From Cryptomeria japonica (taxonomy: Eukaryota > Streptophyta > Pinopsida > Cupressales > Cupressaceae), in contig NC_081413.1 of assembly GCF_030272615.1 (NCBI RefSeq), positions 187,638,669 through 187,702,668 of the forward strand: a stretch of 64,000 nt of DNA, written 5' to 3'. The notes under the pieces are model-generated. The model saw only the letters and a list, made by a program, of their open reading frames with translations, had not been told where the DNA came from and searched no databases. The position numbers and the translations under genes were made by a program. Below, in pieces: positions 11,634-24,100 of the stretch. Position 1 is the stretch's first letter. Every line of letters starts with the position of its first letter.

Positions 11634-12368
11634 TTGTATTCTTATGTTGGTATGAAAGTGGATCTTGGTCTTATGTTCTACTCGGTTCCATTTTCTTACT
11701 ATACAAATAGAATGATCATAAGATTTGAAATAGGAGGAGATGCAGTAGATGAAATCAGAGCATTGGAATGCTCTACATTTATGTCTAATGATAAGTTTGT
11801 GTTGTCCCATGAATTTAGGGACTTTATGCTAAAAAATAAAAAGGAGTCATTTTCTAACATGGTCAAAGATAGGTTGGCATCAGGGGACTCATGAACTTAG
11901 TGATAGATTTATAGATAAAGTCTTAGAGAAAGTTAATTTTTATATATTTAAGATGACTAATGAGGAGGCATGAAATATTATAAGGAATAGTGGATGTTTG
12001 TTACTAGAAGAATGGGACCTCTCTTCTACAATTGTATTGGATGCCATAAGAAGGGAATCTTCAAACTTCTCAGCTTTACCAATTGAAGAGCAGGGCAATG
12101 AGTTGTATTTTGGATCAGGTTATAGCTCATAGTATGAGGCACTGATAGTGTGGTCAATATTTTTAGATGACCGGAAGTATTAGATATGAAGAAGGTAGAA
12201 GATCTTACTAGCAACTTGGTTGTTACAAGGTCAAGTGACACATCTGCAATGCAAGCAGTTGCATTGGTGGACAACTCTACTCTTTATGCTCAAGAAATTG
12301 TTAACAAGATTCAAACTAATTTGAGTAAATTAAAAATTATCAATGAAAATTTGCTTGGAGAGTATTAA
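11634..12368 (+). pseudogene. Gag-like or hypothetical coding relic
   Basis: An 86-codon open segment at 11634-11894 (FEIGGDAVDEIRALECSTFMSNDKFVLSHEFRDF) and a 60-codon segment at 12186-12368 (MKKVEDLTSNLVV...KIQTNLSKLKIINENLL) have coding-like composition but are separated by stops and frame changes. The second leads straight into the tandem repeat at 12369. No domain recognised; its place after an LTR-like block suggests a retroelement internal region. Confidence 0.35.
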
Positions 12369-12880
12369 GGTGGTTTCACTCCTCCCTTCTCCATATGCTA
12401 GTTTCACTTCTTCTTCTCCTTCGTCTTCCTAGATGATGTCGGGTGCTTCAAGGTCAATTGAAGGGCTAAAGGCCCCCAAGGATGGAGTAGCAAGGTTGAA
12501 AGATGAGCTCAAAAGGAGCAAAGAGGATGAAAAGGTCAAAAGATCATGAAGAGAAAAGAGTCAATGATTTGCTTGAGTATAATAAGGTGGTGTCACTCCT
12601 CCCTTCTCCACATGCTAGTAGTATTTATACTTCTACTTCTTCTACCCCTTCATCTTCCCAACCACTGGCATTAGATGCTTCAAGTCAGTTCAAGAGACAA
12701 AAGGTCCTCAAGGATGAAGTAGCAAGGTTGAACTTAGATGAGCTTAAAAGGAGCAAAGAGGCTAAAAAAAGGTCAAAAGATGATGGAGAGAAGAGAGGGA
12801 ATTTTTTGAGTATAATAAGGTGGTGTCACTGTCACTCCCTTCTAATTCATTGTCACCAATGTCAAATCAGTATGTTTAAA
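12369..12880 (+). repeat. Tandem repeat of a Ser-rich plus Lys/Glu-rich coding unit
   Basis: AGGTGGT-TCACTCCTCCCTTCTCC starts at about 12369, again at 12585, and in shortened form at 12823, so units are about 216 and 238 bp. Each full unit codes a short Leu-Pro-Ser segment, a Ser/Thr-rich stretch, and a charged helix (AR-L-DELKRSKE). The middle copy is open at 12503-12889. Two full copies and a partial third indicate unequal crossing-over or slippage inside a coding relic. Confidence 0.65.
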
Positions 12881-13049
12881 GTGAGTTGATTCAAAATATA
12901 TGAAACCACCTAAGATCCTGCATCTTTGGCTATGTGTTGGAAAGTTTTGGGAGTATTATAAAAGATTGACGAATACAATCAAAAACCATGAAAGGACACA
13001 AATGAGATTGAGATGCATCCAAAAAAGGTGGCCTCCTCAAGCTAATTTT

Positions 13050-15456
13050 TTATAAATCTTTCTTGATCATACAAAATTTGATGTTGATAGTCTCAATTCC
13101 ATTTCACAAATTATTGTAAAATTTGATGAGTTGGGAACCAGTCTCCACACTTTTAATTTTATCATGACTTTTTTATTGAAGAGGAGAAAAATATCATAGA
13201 GGCCCTTCAATGCCTCGATGCCTTATGTTTGGATTTTGGTTTTTCCATCTAGTGGCATAAAGATTAGTATTATTATTAATTCTTCCTTCACGTTTCACCA
13301 TGGCTTCTTAGCTATGGTTGGAAGTGTATTGGCCATAGGAATTTTTTTGACTTTTGGGTATTCCCTTTGCTTTTCAGTCTTCTCTTGTGGACCTTTGGAA
13401 TGCGGTTCTCATCAGAATGAGAAAAAAATTCTTATTGGATTACCAAGCCACTTTCCTTGGCTAGTAAATTTCAAGTGTGCTCTAAAATTCTTGTGTTCAC
13501 TCATATGTATTACTCTTCCTACATGAAACTAGAAAAGCTTCTTTTATGATTTTTTGTGGGCCTCTTCAAAAGATTGTAAGAATTTTCACCATGTTACTTG
13601 GGAGTTTTCTTGTCTCTAGCGAGACTATGGCAGCCTTAGGCTTCTTTCCACTCAGCAGTAATGGTTGGATCTCTATGTCAAATGGGTTGTACATGCTATA
13701 TTTAGGAATGAGGCCTAGAAAATTCTTCTTAGGCACTGCATCTCCTTAAGTTTCTCAACCAATTAGTCTACTTGGAAGGGGATTGGTTTTCAAACCCTTT
13801 TGGTTATGAAATATGTTGTTCATATCAAAGGCACTCTTGTTACCAAAATAATTTGGCATTATTGGGAAACCATTAAGCCCTGGATTTGGTGGTTTGGCTT
13901 TGGATTTCAAGATGACATTTCTTTCAACTAGTGCAACTTTTAGTGGTCTACACTTATTCAGATTCAAGGGCTTCCTCTAGCTTTTTTTCCTTGGGTTCGT
14001 GCTTTGTGGTTTCACAAAAAAGGCATTTGCACTCCCCATGATTTATTTTCCATAGCTATTATGACTCTTTTCTATTGAGACAATCTAAAAACCCATTATC
14101 GACTCTATCAAGCAAATAGAGAGACTTTCAACATTGTTATGTTATCTCTCCCTCTAGAGATGCTTCATAAGATTGACATTCACTTTGTCAAACCATGGTG
14201 GAAGGATTGGCATTGGTCTACCAACACTACTTTCTACAATCATAAGTCATGTTTGGGGTACCACTAGCTCTCTCTTCACCTTCCTATGGTATCTGCTTTG
14301 AATTTATAATGGCATTTTTAGTCACCTTTGTCTATAATTGCCAAATAGACAGAGGTGACTACAACATCTAGTATATTGTTATTTAGACTAAGCTCACCCA
14401 TTGTTCCTGGGGTATTATTTTCCAAGGCTTATCTATGGGTTATTGCCTTCAGCATATGGGTATTTTGGACCCTCATTGTCCATTCCATGGCCAACCAAAG
14501 TATTTCAAACACCTCTTCTAGTTTTGTCATCATGTTCAACATTTATGGAGTTGTATTCATGACTTTTTTGCCCCTCATGGTCATAACCTTTTTCTTGGCA
14601 TATGGTTCTTATGGGAGATTGGCCTCACACTCCCTTCAAGTGTACCCAAATATGGCATTCAAAATTCTTTTTTCCCTATGGAAAGATAGAAATGTTGTTA
14701 TTTTTTCTTACAGCTTTATTAATACTTTTATTTCACATTTCACTAAAGCTTCTATTTGTAATAACGTTATGCTCTAGATTTAAGTTCAAGCTAATAAAGT
14801 AGTGCTAGAGGTGGCTCACTCAAAGATTTATTTGATCACTTGGGTAATGCCCCTTGTACTATGGCTAAGGTACCCCCAAATATTTTTACTTCTTACAATC
14901 GTTATGTACCCGACAACCATAGGCAAGGTTAGAGCTTTTTTTCTCAAAGCTCTCAGTACCCTAGATATCAAGCTTCTAGTCACCACTCTAGTGGTAGGAG
15001 TGGCTCAGCTCAATGATGCTTTACCTCACTCCCACATGGAGGTTTTGCCTTTTGGTGACCCTTGGGTGAGGTAGGGCTATCTATTGGTGGTGGCAATAGT
15101 TGGTCAAAGTCCTCAAAGTAACTCCCTTGAATGGCTCTAATGATTTCACTTGTGAGGAATGAAGACAAGGATAAGGAGGGAGAAGTTAATGTTAACAAGG
15201 GGTGGTCCATCCTCGACAACACCCCAAACCCCATAGATATATGGGACAAACTAGATTACTATGACCCCCCTCCACCTCTCACTATTGTTGCTCTCGTCAC
15301 TTAAGTGACTTTATTGTTATTTCTATTATATTGCTTTCTAGACACTACTCGTGTGACTTTGAGGAGTGACCTTGTGTCCTCCTATATTTTTTTATGGATG
15401 TTTATGCAATTATAAATTAATAGAATCTGACACGTGTATTTCTAAAAAAAAAAAAT
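13050..15456 (+). mobile_element. LINE, 5'-truncated: RT C-terminus, zf-RVT, poly(A) tail
   Basis: Read through scattered frameshifts, 13200-14000 gives the C-terminal RT region of plant L1-type LINEs (FPSSGIKI; WITKPLSLASKF; KWVV-AIFRNEA-KILLRH). About 14385-14560 gives a zf-RVT-like block (WGIIFQGLSMGYCLQHMGILDPHCPFHG). A further tail (WKDRNVVIFS...) leads to 3' UTR and an A-run at about 15445-15456. The upstream RT core and endonuclease are absent, the usual 5' truncation of target-primed reverse transcription. Many stops and frame changes make it dead. Confidence 0.7.
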
Positions 15457-15874
15457 TTAAATGTATTCTCTCTTAATTAGGCATTCTCTTTTGGTTGAGA
15501 TCTTTGGAAGGACCCCATTGACATGTATACATATATTCAAGACTCTACATTGAAGTTGAATAGTTACATTTTCATAAGCATGTTTGGGGAGTGGGCCTCA
15601 TTTATCTTTTTGAATTTGCATGTTTCACCTTCATTTGCCTACCAAATTTCTTGAATGGAGTTCCCATATGTGGAGTTACAAATTGATCACAATCTTGCAT
15701 GCCTTGACTTAAATGAATTGACTAGGTGGACAAAGTTGCAATTTGATTATGGATTCTTAGTTCAAACCTATAAAAGAAGTATGACACATTTATGGGGGTT
15801 ACAATTTTATGAGAGTTGCATTTGATATTCCTTCAATTAATGCTTGGTTCCCTTAAAGAATCTCCAAATTATTT
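14763..15874 (+). repeat. Tandem duplication copy 1 (LINE tail plus downstream flank)
   Basis: From AACGTTATGCTC at 14763 this 1,112-bp unit covers the LINE C-terminal tail, 3' UTR, poly(A), and about 400 bp of sequence after the poly(A). The same order recurs from 15875. Because the post-poly(A) flank is included, this is a genomic duplication, not two insertions. Confidence 0.8.
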
Positions 15875-16955
15875 AACGTTATGCTCCAAATTCAAGTTCA
15901 AGATAATAAAGTGGTGCTAGAGGTGTCTCACCTCCAGGTGTTACTTGATCCCTTTGGTAATGTTCGTTGTACTATGGCTAGGGTCCCTCAGACAGTTTTG
16001 CTTCTCGCAATCATTCTCCACCTTGCAACTGTAGGCATGGCTAGAGCTTTTCTTCCCAACACTCTTAGTCCCCTAGACCGCAAGCATCTCGCTACCATTT
16101 TAGTGGCTTGGACCAACAGTGCTTTGTTGCACCCCTGCATGGAGGTTTCACCTCTAGGTGGCCCTTGGGTGGGGCAAGGTTGTCTATTAGTGGTGGCACT
16201 GGTTGGTCATCGACTAGTGGTTGGCCAAACTCCTCAAAGTGGCTCCCTCAAATGGCTCTAGTGATTTCACTTGTGAGGAATGAAGACAAGGATAAGGAGG
16301 AAGGAGAAGCTAATGTCAACAAGAGGTGGTCCATCCTTGACATCACCCCTAGACCTCGCTGATGTATGGGGCAAACTAAATGATTGGTACCTCCCTTCAA
16401 CTCCCACTTGTGTTGTTGTCATCAATTAAGAGGCTTGTTTTTTTTGTTATCTTGATTTTCGAACAGTGCTCATGTGTATCTAAGGAGTGACCTTATGTCA
16501 TCCTATAATTTTTCGTGGATGTGTATATATTTATAAATCAATAGAATCTCACGCACATCATAAAAAAAAATCAAATGTATTCTCTCTCATTTGGGCATTC
16601 CCTTTTAGTTGAGATATTTGGAAGGACCCCATTGGCATGTGTACATATATTCAAGACTCCACATGCAAGTTGAATAGTTACATTTTTTGTAAGCATGTTT
16701 GAGGGAGTGGACCTCATGTATGTTTTTGCCTGCCAAAGTTCTTGAATGGAGTGCCTATATATGTAGTTACAAATTGATCAAAATCTTGCATGCCTCAACT
16801 TAAATGTATTGACTAGGTGGACATAGTTACCATTGCATTCTAGATTCTCAGTGAACCGATAAATGAAGTATGACACATTTAGGGGGGTTACAATTTTATG
16901 AGAGTTGCATTTGATATTCCTTCATTTATTGCTTGGGTCCCTAAGAGAATCTTGC
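15875..16955 (+). repeat. Tandem duplication copy 2 (LINE tail plus downstream flank)
   Basis: Begins with the same AACGTTATGCTC, repeats the LINE tail (a 126-codon open segment at 15881-16261), the A-run at about 16561-16570, and the flank (TGTATTCTCTCTCAT at 16576; GCATTTGATATTCCTTCA near 16905), ending near 16955. By eye identity to copy 1 is well above 80% but with many substitutions and small indels, so the event is not recent. Confidence 0.8.
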
Positions 16956-17870
16956 GACATCATAGAGGAGTTACATTAATGATTCCTCACTCAAACCTTG
17001 GAGAATTATGCTACAATTAGAGATGTGTAAAACTCCTCATTGAGAAATTTGAAAACATTAGCTTCTAGGAGAGTGAGAGGATGCACGAAGGATGTGGATA
17101 GTTCTTTGCGTGCGAGTCACAAGGAGCTAAGCTGAGATAAAAAGACTTACCAAAAAGAGAGGAGACTGAGGAGGAATGATCTTTAAAATGTTTTTGCATA
17201 AACTATGCTATATATTAGTGATTGAGAGTTGATGTGGTTTACCAAGGTAGAGTTTTGGGTTGGACTATGGTTTCCATTCTTCTTGAAAATCTTATATATG
17301 TTGTGTTATTCAATCTTGTACATTCTTGGATCTAATATATATACCCATTTCGTAAGAAAATACCCTCTCCATATCCTCCAGCAAAAAAAAAAATCACATA
17401 TATGATCAGATCTGCTATAAAATAATGATGGCTTAGATCAAATTTGATTTGTGTAATCTAGCTTTTTAAGAGATTGATTATCTTCAAAACAAAGGCACAC
17501 GTGTATTATAACCCATCTTAAATCCTCCCTAATAATGGTGTACGGTCTCAATGGAAAGAGAATGATGTCCTCCATTTTATGTCACATCTCTTAAATGCTG
17601 GCAAAACTCCTCTACTTAGAGTCCACTCATATACTTGCATGATGTAAGTAAAGGAGTTAAATTTAGAATAGGTGATGAAAGATAACCCACTCTAATAACT
17701 AATCCATGGATATGACAAGGGATGCAAACAAATAATGATTCAGAAGAAGTGAGGGTGGGATACCACATAATCATCTCTTCTCCCACTTCTCCATAGTCAA
17801 TTGCAGTAAAAGTAAAGTAGGTAACAAGTAAACGACAAAATTCATCAAACCTAAAAGCAAGTCTCCAAGA
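16956..17870. other. Intergenic, no gene recognised
   Basis: AT-rich unique-looking sequence with an A-run near 17384. I see no domain-bearing reading frame on either strand. It separates the LINE duplication from the kinase promoter. Confidence 0.5.
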
Positions 17871-17879
17871 AAGTGGGGC

Positions 17880-18178
17880 CCATCGAGACGGCTGAGGTGT
17901 CAGTCTGACGGGAATGCCCCCGGCGGCACGATTTTCCGGGCCGAAGTGGCAGTAGTGGGTCCCACTCAGCCACTGAAAAGGACAGACCCTGTACACGTCA
18001 GCATGCGTCCTTCTCCGCCGCCGTCATCTCAGGCGGCGTCAAACTTCAAGCTCCCGGCTCCTAATTTACACGGTATAGTTCCACGACTTTGACGCCCCCT
18101 TGGAAACGGCCTCCAACGTTATAATAACACTGAGATGCACTCCCACAACAACTAGACCAAAAACCTCTGTTTTAACGA
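17880..18178 (+). promoter_or_regulatory. CpG-rich promoter / 5' region of the kinase gene
   Basis: In a window otherwise AT-rich and poor in CG, 17880-18065 is rich in CG dinucleotides (GAGACGGCTGAGG, CCCCCGGCGGCACG, CTCCGCCGCCGTC, AGGCGGCGTC), as expected of a promoter kept free of cytosine methylation. A TACACGTCAG segment at 17992 contains an ACGT core of the bZIP-binding type. No clear TATA box was found at a usual distance, so the start site is not placed. A minus-strand reading frame here (17616-17996) is a composition artefact. Confidence 0.5.
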
Positions 18179-21100
18179 ATGGGTCTGTTAATGACAGAGC
18201 ATCCGGAAAAGAAGTCCTATACAAAAAACCTGTGCCGTAAAGCAAAATCCCTTCGTTCTTTTTCCCGAAATGCCTTATTACAACACAGCGACAACAACCC
18301 ACATGATGAAACCCATGATTTTAACAACAATTGTTCCTGCATCTGGAGAAACATCACCATGAAGCTTCTCCTCCAGAACTACTCTTTCAAGAATTTGTTC
18401 TCTAGACGAGCTAAATATAATGAAGATTCTTCTTCTTCTGCTGCTTCTTCATACATGGAGCTCAAGGACAAAGATGAAGGCAATGTTTCAGCTGATGAAA
18501 TACCAATTCCAATGCCTGCAATCCCACCTCCTCTCTGGAAGCCTTCATGGAGGTGTTTTGCATTTGATGAAGTCTGTGGTGCCACCAACAATTTTCATGC
18601 TGGTATGTGCCAAAAATTATCAGTAGTTCCAGGTTCTCTTGTGTTTATATGTCCAAAACAGGAAAAACTCATGGAGATATGCATGAGCATTCTGGACTAG
18701 ATATAGGTTTGAAGCTCAAGATGTTATATTCGTATGTACATGTCTGTGACAGAATCCAATATACATAATTTCTTGTTAACAGCATATGCTTGGTATAAGT
18801 AGTAAATATAGGATCAATACTCATAAGGTTATGTGTGCTGCGGAGAACCCAATGCATGTGGGTGGCTGCTGTCTAAGGACGAGTATCATTGTCTGAAAGT
18901 ATGCTTTTCCATGCCATAATAGTATGCTTGGGCTTTTTGGAGGGGGTGTAAGCTCTAGATTCATGAGGTTATCTATGTGTGAAAATGCATGTCATAAAAT
19001 CCTGTGTGTATAACTTTACTTCTGTGTTTATATATGTAAATATCTTCTGTTTCTATAGGCACATATTTGGGCATTTTGAAGAGTTGAATAAGCATGCGGT
19101 TACCTGCGGGTCTGCCTGTCCCATAACTAATGTGGATATATCTAATAGATAGATAATAGGCTTAACAATCATGAGGTTATGTCTGTGATTAAATGTCTGT
19201 CATAGAACCTGATGTGCATTTTGTATGTATATGAATAGATATATGCTTGGCCAGATGGATTCGATGTAAGATCAAACACACAGATCATCTGTGTGTATGC
19301 CTGTCTCAGAGAAACTAGTCCTTTCTCTGACAGTATGCTTTTTCCTACCATGGTTAATGCTTGGCATTTTGAAGTGAAAATAACTTCAACCATTTGAGAC
19401 TCATGAGATTACCTACACATGTATGTCAGTGATAGAACCTCATCCTTATGAATGGCTGCTAGTTATGAACAAGTACCATTGTTGAAAGACTCAGAATATT
19501 ATGCTTGAGATTTCTGCAATACATATAGATTCAAGATTCATGAGATTATCTGGCTCTCTAGATGTGCGCCATAGGAAATCCTGTTTTGTGATGTAGCAGC
19601 AAAGTATCCTTCTGAATATTTTACAGATTTGAAGTTTACCGTGTCTAGTCAGGGGTCCATGACTCATTAATGTGACAGGATACACATGTGTCTGTGCATG
19701 TATCCTTCCTAGTTATCAGCATATGGTTGGTCATTCTAGAGTAGGTATAGGTTTAAGGCATCAGGTTATCTAGGTGTATGTAAGTCATCAAACACAATCC
19801 TTATGGGTGGCTTCTGCCTATGGACATCTACCCGTGTTACTTGTTTGAAGCATGCCTTTTGTCATGGTAGTGAGAAGGCTCCCATTTGAGGCATTTAAGA
19901 GTTTACCACAACTAGCATCGGGTCACAAAATATTGTGTGCTAGAATCCTAGAACCCAATGCCAATGGGTGACTATGAGTATATATAAAGCACCATGGCCA
20001 TTGAAAATCTGATTTGTGATAGCGAATTAGAGTACACTTCTGAATGTTCTAGGCATTTGATGTTTAGCAAGTCTAATAGCAATTCTACAACCCGTGCATG
20101 TGAGAGGAAATTGTGATCATTTAATGCCTTTTCTTATCTGTAAAGCAGCCTTGAAATAAAAAATGAATTTGAAGCAGATATAGGTTCACATTCTCGTAAG
20201 CCATCTGTTGGTCGGCATTCTGGACTAGACATATGTTTTAAACTCCATAATGTTGTAGATGCATCTTTATGTTTGTCATCGAATCCAATGGCTATGGCTG
20301 ACTTCTGTATGAATACAATCACCATTCTAAAGGTACGCTTTTCCCATGATAGGGAGGCTTTTAAATGAGAGGTGTTAGCCTAACAAATATTCCCAGGTGA
20401 TGGTGAAGGAAACAGTTCCTCCCTTACGATGGCCGGCTGGAGCAAGAGGCATTCAAAACTTTCCAAGACTTGGTCTCAACTCTTGGGCCAAACACCTGTT
20501 TCTCTAGTAGGAGCCAATGCCTATAGGCGGCTATTAGTATATGCAAACTACCATTTGCTTTGTGATGTGGGAGCAGAGTGAACTTTTGAATGTTTTGGGC
20601 ATTTGAAGTTTAACATGTCTGGCCACAGGTCCAATGCCATGTAGATATGGTCATATAACTATTTAATGAGCGTTCTATTTGTAAAGCAGCCCTGTTATCA
20701 TTGATGATTCAATGAAGTGGAAGCAGATATACCTTGGGTAAAGGTAGAGGTTCAAATCTTTATTAAGTTATATGTCATATCATATTGACAGAACATAATG
20801 CCTCTGGGTGGTTCTGGCATACAAACATGCACCGTTATCTGAAAGAATGTTCATCCCATGATAAGAAGGCTCCTAAATGTGCGACTTAAGGTTAGGCCTG
20901 AACCCAGGTCATCATCATTGCGTTAAGTGTTTGCTAAGGCCGAAGGTAAACCTTATCATAGAATGCTAGAACTATATGCCAATGGGCAGCTATCAGTCCA
21001 CCCAAACTGCCATAACCTTTGAGAATTCTGCTTTGTGACATGAGAGATGATGTTTAATGAGACTAACCAGATGTCCACCACCCACGTATTTGATCGGATT

Positions 21101-24100
21101 CCTTGGACCCTCTGATACATATTTGATAGCCATCTCTGTTAGTAAAGCAGCCCTGCTATCAGAAATGAACTTTTCATGATGATATTTTTAACTAGAAGCA
21201 GGTGAGTGTTCCTAGGACCGGTTTCAGAGGTTTTAACTGTAGAGGCATCTAGTGTGAACGTAATTTTTCCAATGGGTACAAGCAGTTATCCTTGCATGTA
21301 AACCTGTCCTCCTATGATGAATTATGTTTTTGAATGATGGTGTGTCAAATTTGACAGTGTCCATCTAGTTGGTTTAGGCATTTGATTTTAGCAAAACCAG
21401 TTGAACATATACTAGTGCGAGGCATTAGCCTAGCAATGTTAGGTTTGAAACCAGGTCATCATTGTGGCAATCACTTACTCAATTCCACAAGACTGTTGGT
21501 AGCTGGACTTGAGGAGATCGGTCAGAGGTCAAAAACCTGTTTACATTATTGTACCCAATGCCAATGGGTGGCTATCACTTCTTGTAAATCATCATAACTA
21601 TTGAAATTTCCAGTTTTTGATAGGCAATGGTAGGATGGTGTACTTCTGGATGTTTTAGGCCCTTGGTGTTTACCAGTGCAACACCAATACATCTGATAAA
21701 TCTGAATGACTATTTGATTTGGAGATAGTGTGGTGCAGGTCTCGACTGATAAACCACACTTATTAGGATGTCTAATATCAGATCTCAGGTTCAGGGATCT
21801 TGTCAACAGGGATACACTATCTATCATAGACCAGGCAGTTGTGGTGACCCATAGATTACACCTAATCACAGAAGGAATTCCCCATCACTCAAATAGTAAA
21901 AGCTCAAAATGCTCAAATCTGTGTACCTAGCAAAATGGTTGCTAGTTGGGTTACCTATAGAATCCTTTTTTGTAGGAATGGTTTTTTGATGGTAGAAATC
22001 CAAGTAGAAGCATATTAGCCTTAGTTTTTTTCACTCTATTACCATAGAGGCATCCTCTCTGAATGTATGCGCTTTTCTCTATGGGCTTGAGAATGTGTAG
22101 TTATCCTCGCAGGAAAACTAACTGCACTATGGAGATTTATTTGGGCGATCTGTCAAATTGCAATAACCTTCTAGATGTTTGGGTGTTTTGGGGTTTAGAA
22201 GACTACATGAAAGGATTTTTTCACCTTCATGTAAACAATGAACTGTATACTAATTTATTAACTTTAGTTGTCTTATCCTTTTTGTTTACATACCATTTGG
22301 GATTTATAGATCCCATCTAGACTGAAACCCTAGTAGATGGTATGAAACTCTGTGGAACTGAACTATGGCTCTGTCACGTCCAACACAAATGCATGGAAAG
22401 CTCAAAACTTACAGGTTTGATTGGAAGAAAGCTAGCATTTCATATGCTTTTAAAAATCTAATAGCTTGGAAAGACAATACTTTTGACTCATCTTACAAGA
22501 TACGCAGCAGGGAAGTGTAGGCCATTCCTCTAAGCTATTGATTGTAAGAATCAAATGAGAAAATATCTACCTAAGACACTTCTTGACTTCAAAACCTAGA
22601 AAGAGGACACTGCATATTTCTTAAAATACTATCAATGTTCTTATTTTATGAAGAAATGGTAGGAACTAAGGAAAGTGATTTATAATGTGAACACTGAATG
22701 TTATTTCTTTAAGTAACTGGCACAAGTTTATCTAGACAATTTTACTACTTTGGTTGGTTGCTAATTCATCTTCCCTGCCTTTCCTTAATACATGTATGCT
22801 TGTGGGATGTCGTTGATAACTTAATAACTATCAGAAAACGTTAGTAGAAAAGACCATAAATTTTACTTGGTGAATAATCTTGCAGCATATAAAATGATGG
22901 ATTCTTATTACTATTGTTGGATTTGTAGATAATTTGGTGGGCAGAGGTGGATATGCAGAGGTGTACAAAGGAGCCCTACCAGATGGACAGATGATAGCAG
23001 TTAAAAGACTAGCAAAAGGAAACACTGATGAACAGAAAGAGAAAGAGTTTCTAACAGAGTTGGGTATCATTGGTCATGTATGTCATCCCAATGCAACCTC
23101 ATTAATAGGATGCTGCATTGAGAATGGACTTCATCTCATCTTCGATTACTATGTAAATGGTAGCTTGGCTTCACTTCTTCATGGTAACTTTCTTAATTGT
23201 CTCAAAATGGTTGTAAGATGTGAGGCTACTAGCTCTCCTTGTGTGATTAGAGGGGGCTTTGTTATTCAGATAATATATAATCATACAGTGGAGTAGTAAA
23301 GATTGATAGAAAGTTCTGATTAATTATTAATTTTAACTGTGCAACAATCTAAATGTTACAATATTGCTGAACAAAGTCCTATATAGATCTTCCTGCCAAA
23401 GATAAAGGAATAGAAATAAACAAGCAAACGTCTCCAATTGTTTTTTGTTAAACCTTTTCTCATTCAGCATATCTTGAGTTCTTTCCTCATTTTCAAGGCA
23501 ATAAATTAAAGTGGTTTGATTACACGTTATAGCAAGATTCAGTGCAATAGAGATCTAAAACTCAAAAATGTATTTGAAAGCAGGCACCAGGACTCCAGTA
23601 CTGGAATGGTCAATTCGGTACAAGGTGGCAATTGGAACGGCAAGGGGGTTGCATTATCTGCACAAATGCTGCCAGCGACGTATCATACACAGAGACATAA
23701 AGGCTTCAAATGTTTTGCTAGGGACAGATTTTGAACCACAGGTGAGCAAACATATATTCATAGCTGCAATTAAATGGAACATATGAGGAAATTTTTTAAC
23801 GCGTAACACAAAACTCTTGGTAACCTAGTATTTCAAGTCAAAGATAATTTATTAATTCTCCATGTATTGTAGAATGTTATATGTTTATGGATTTTCGTGC
23901 TATAATTGTTTCGTTTTCAATAAGACACTGACAAACATTTCATCTCAATTCAAAATTATTTTTTCTTTATGGAGAACTTTTTCCTTTTAACTAATTAATT
24001 ATATTGAAGATAGTAGGGAAAGTTGCAAACCTGGTTTTGGGTTTTTAATTTCATCTGTGGCTGGGCTAGTGCAGATATCAGATTTTGGTTTAGCAAAATG

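Noticed and set aside
17616-17996. 126-codon minus-strand reading frame over the kinase promoter
   Set aside because: Lies in the GC-rich promoter where stops are rare by composition; no domain, no homologous feel, and it ends in the CpG island.
19169-22320. Short frames within kinase intron 1
   Set aside because: They lie in decayed tandem repeat units, are in both strands, and are not conserved between units.
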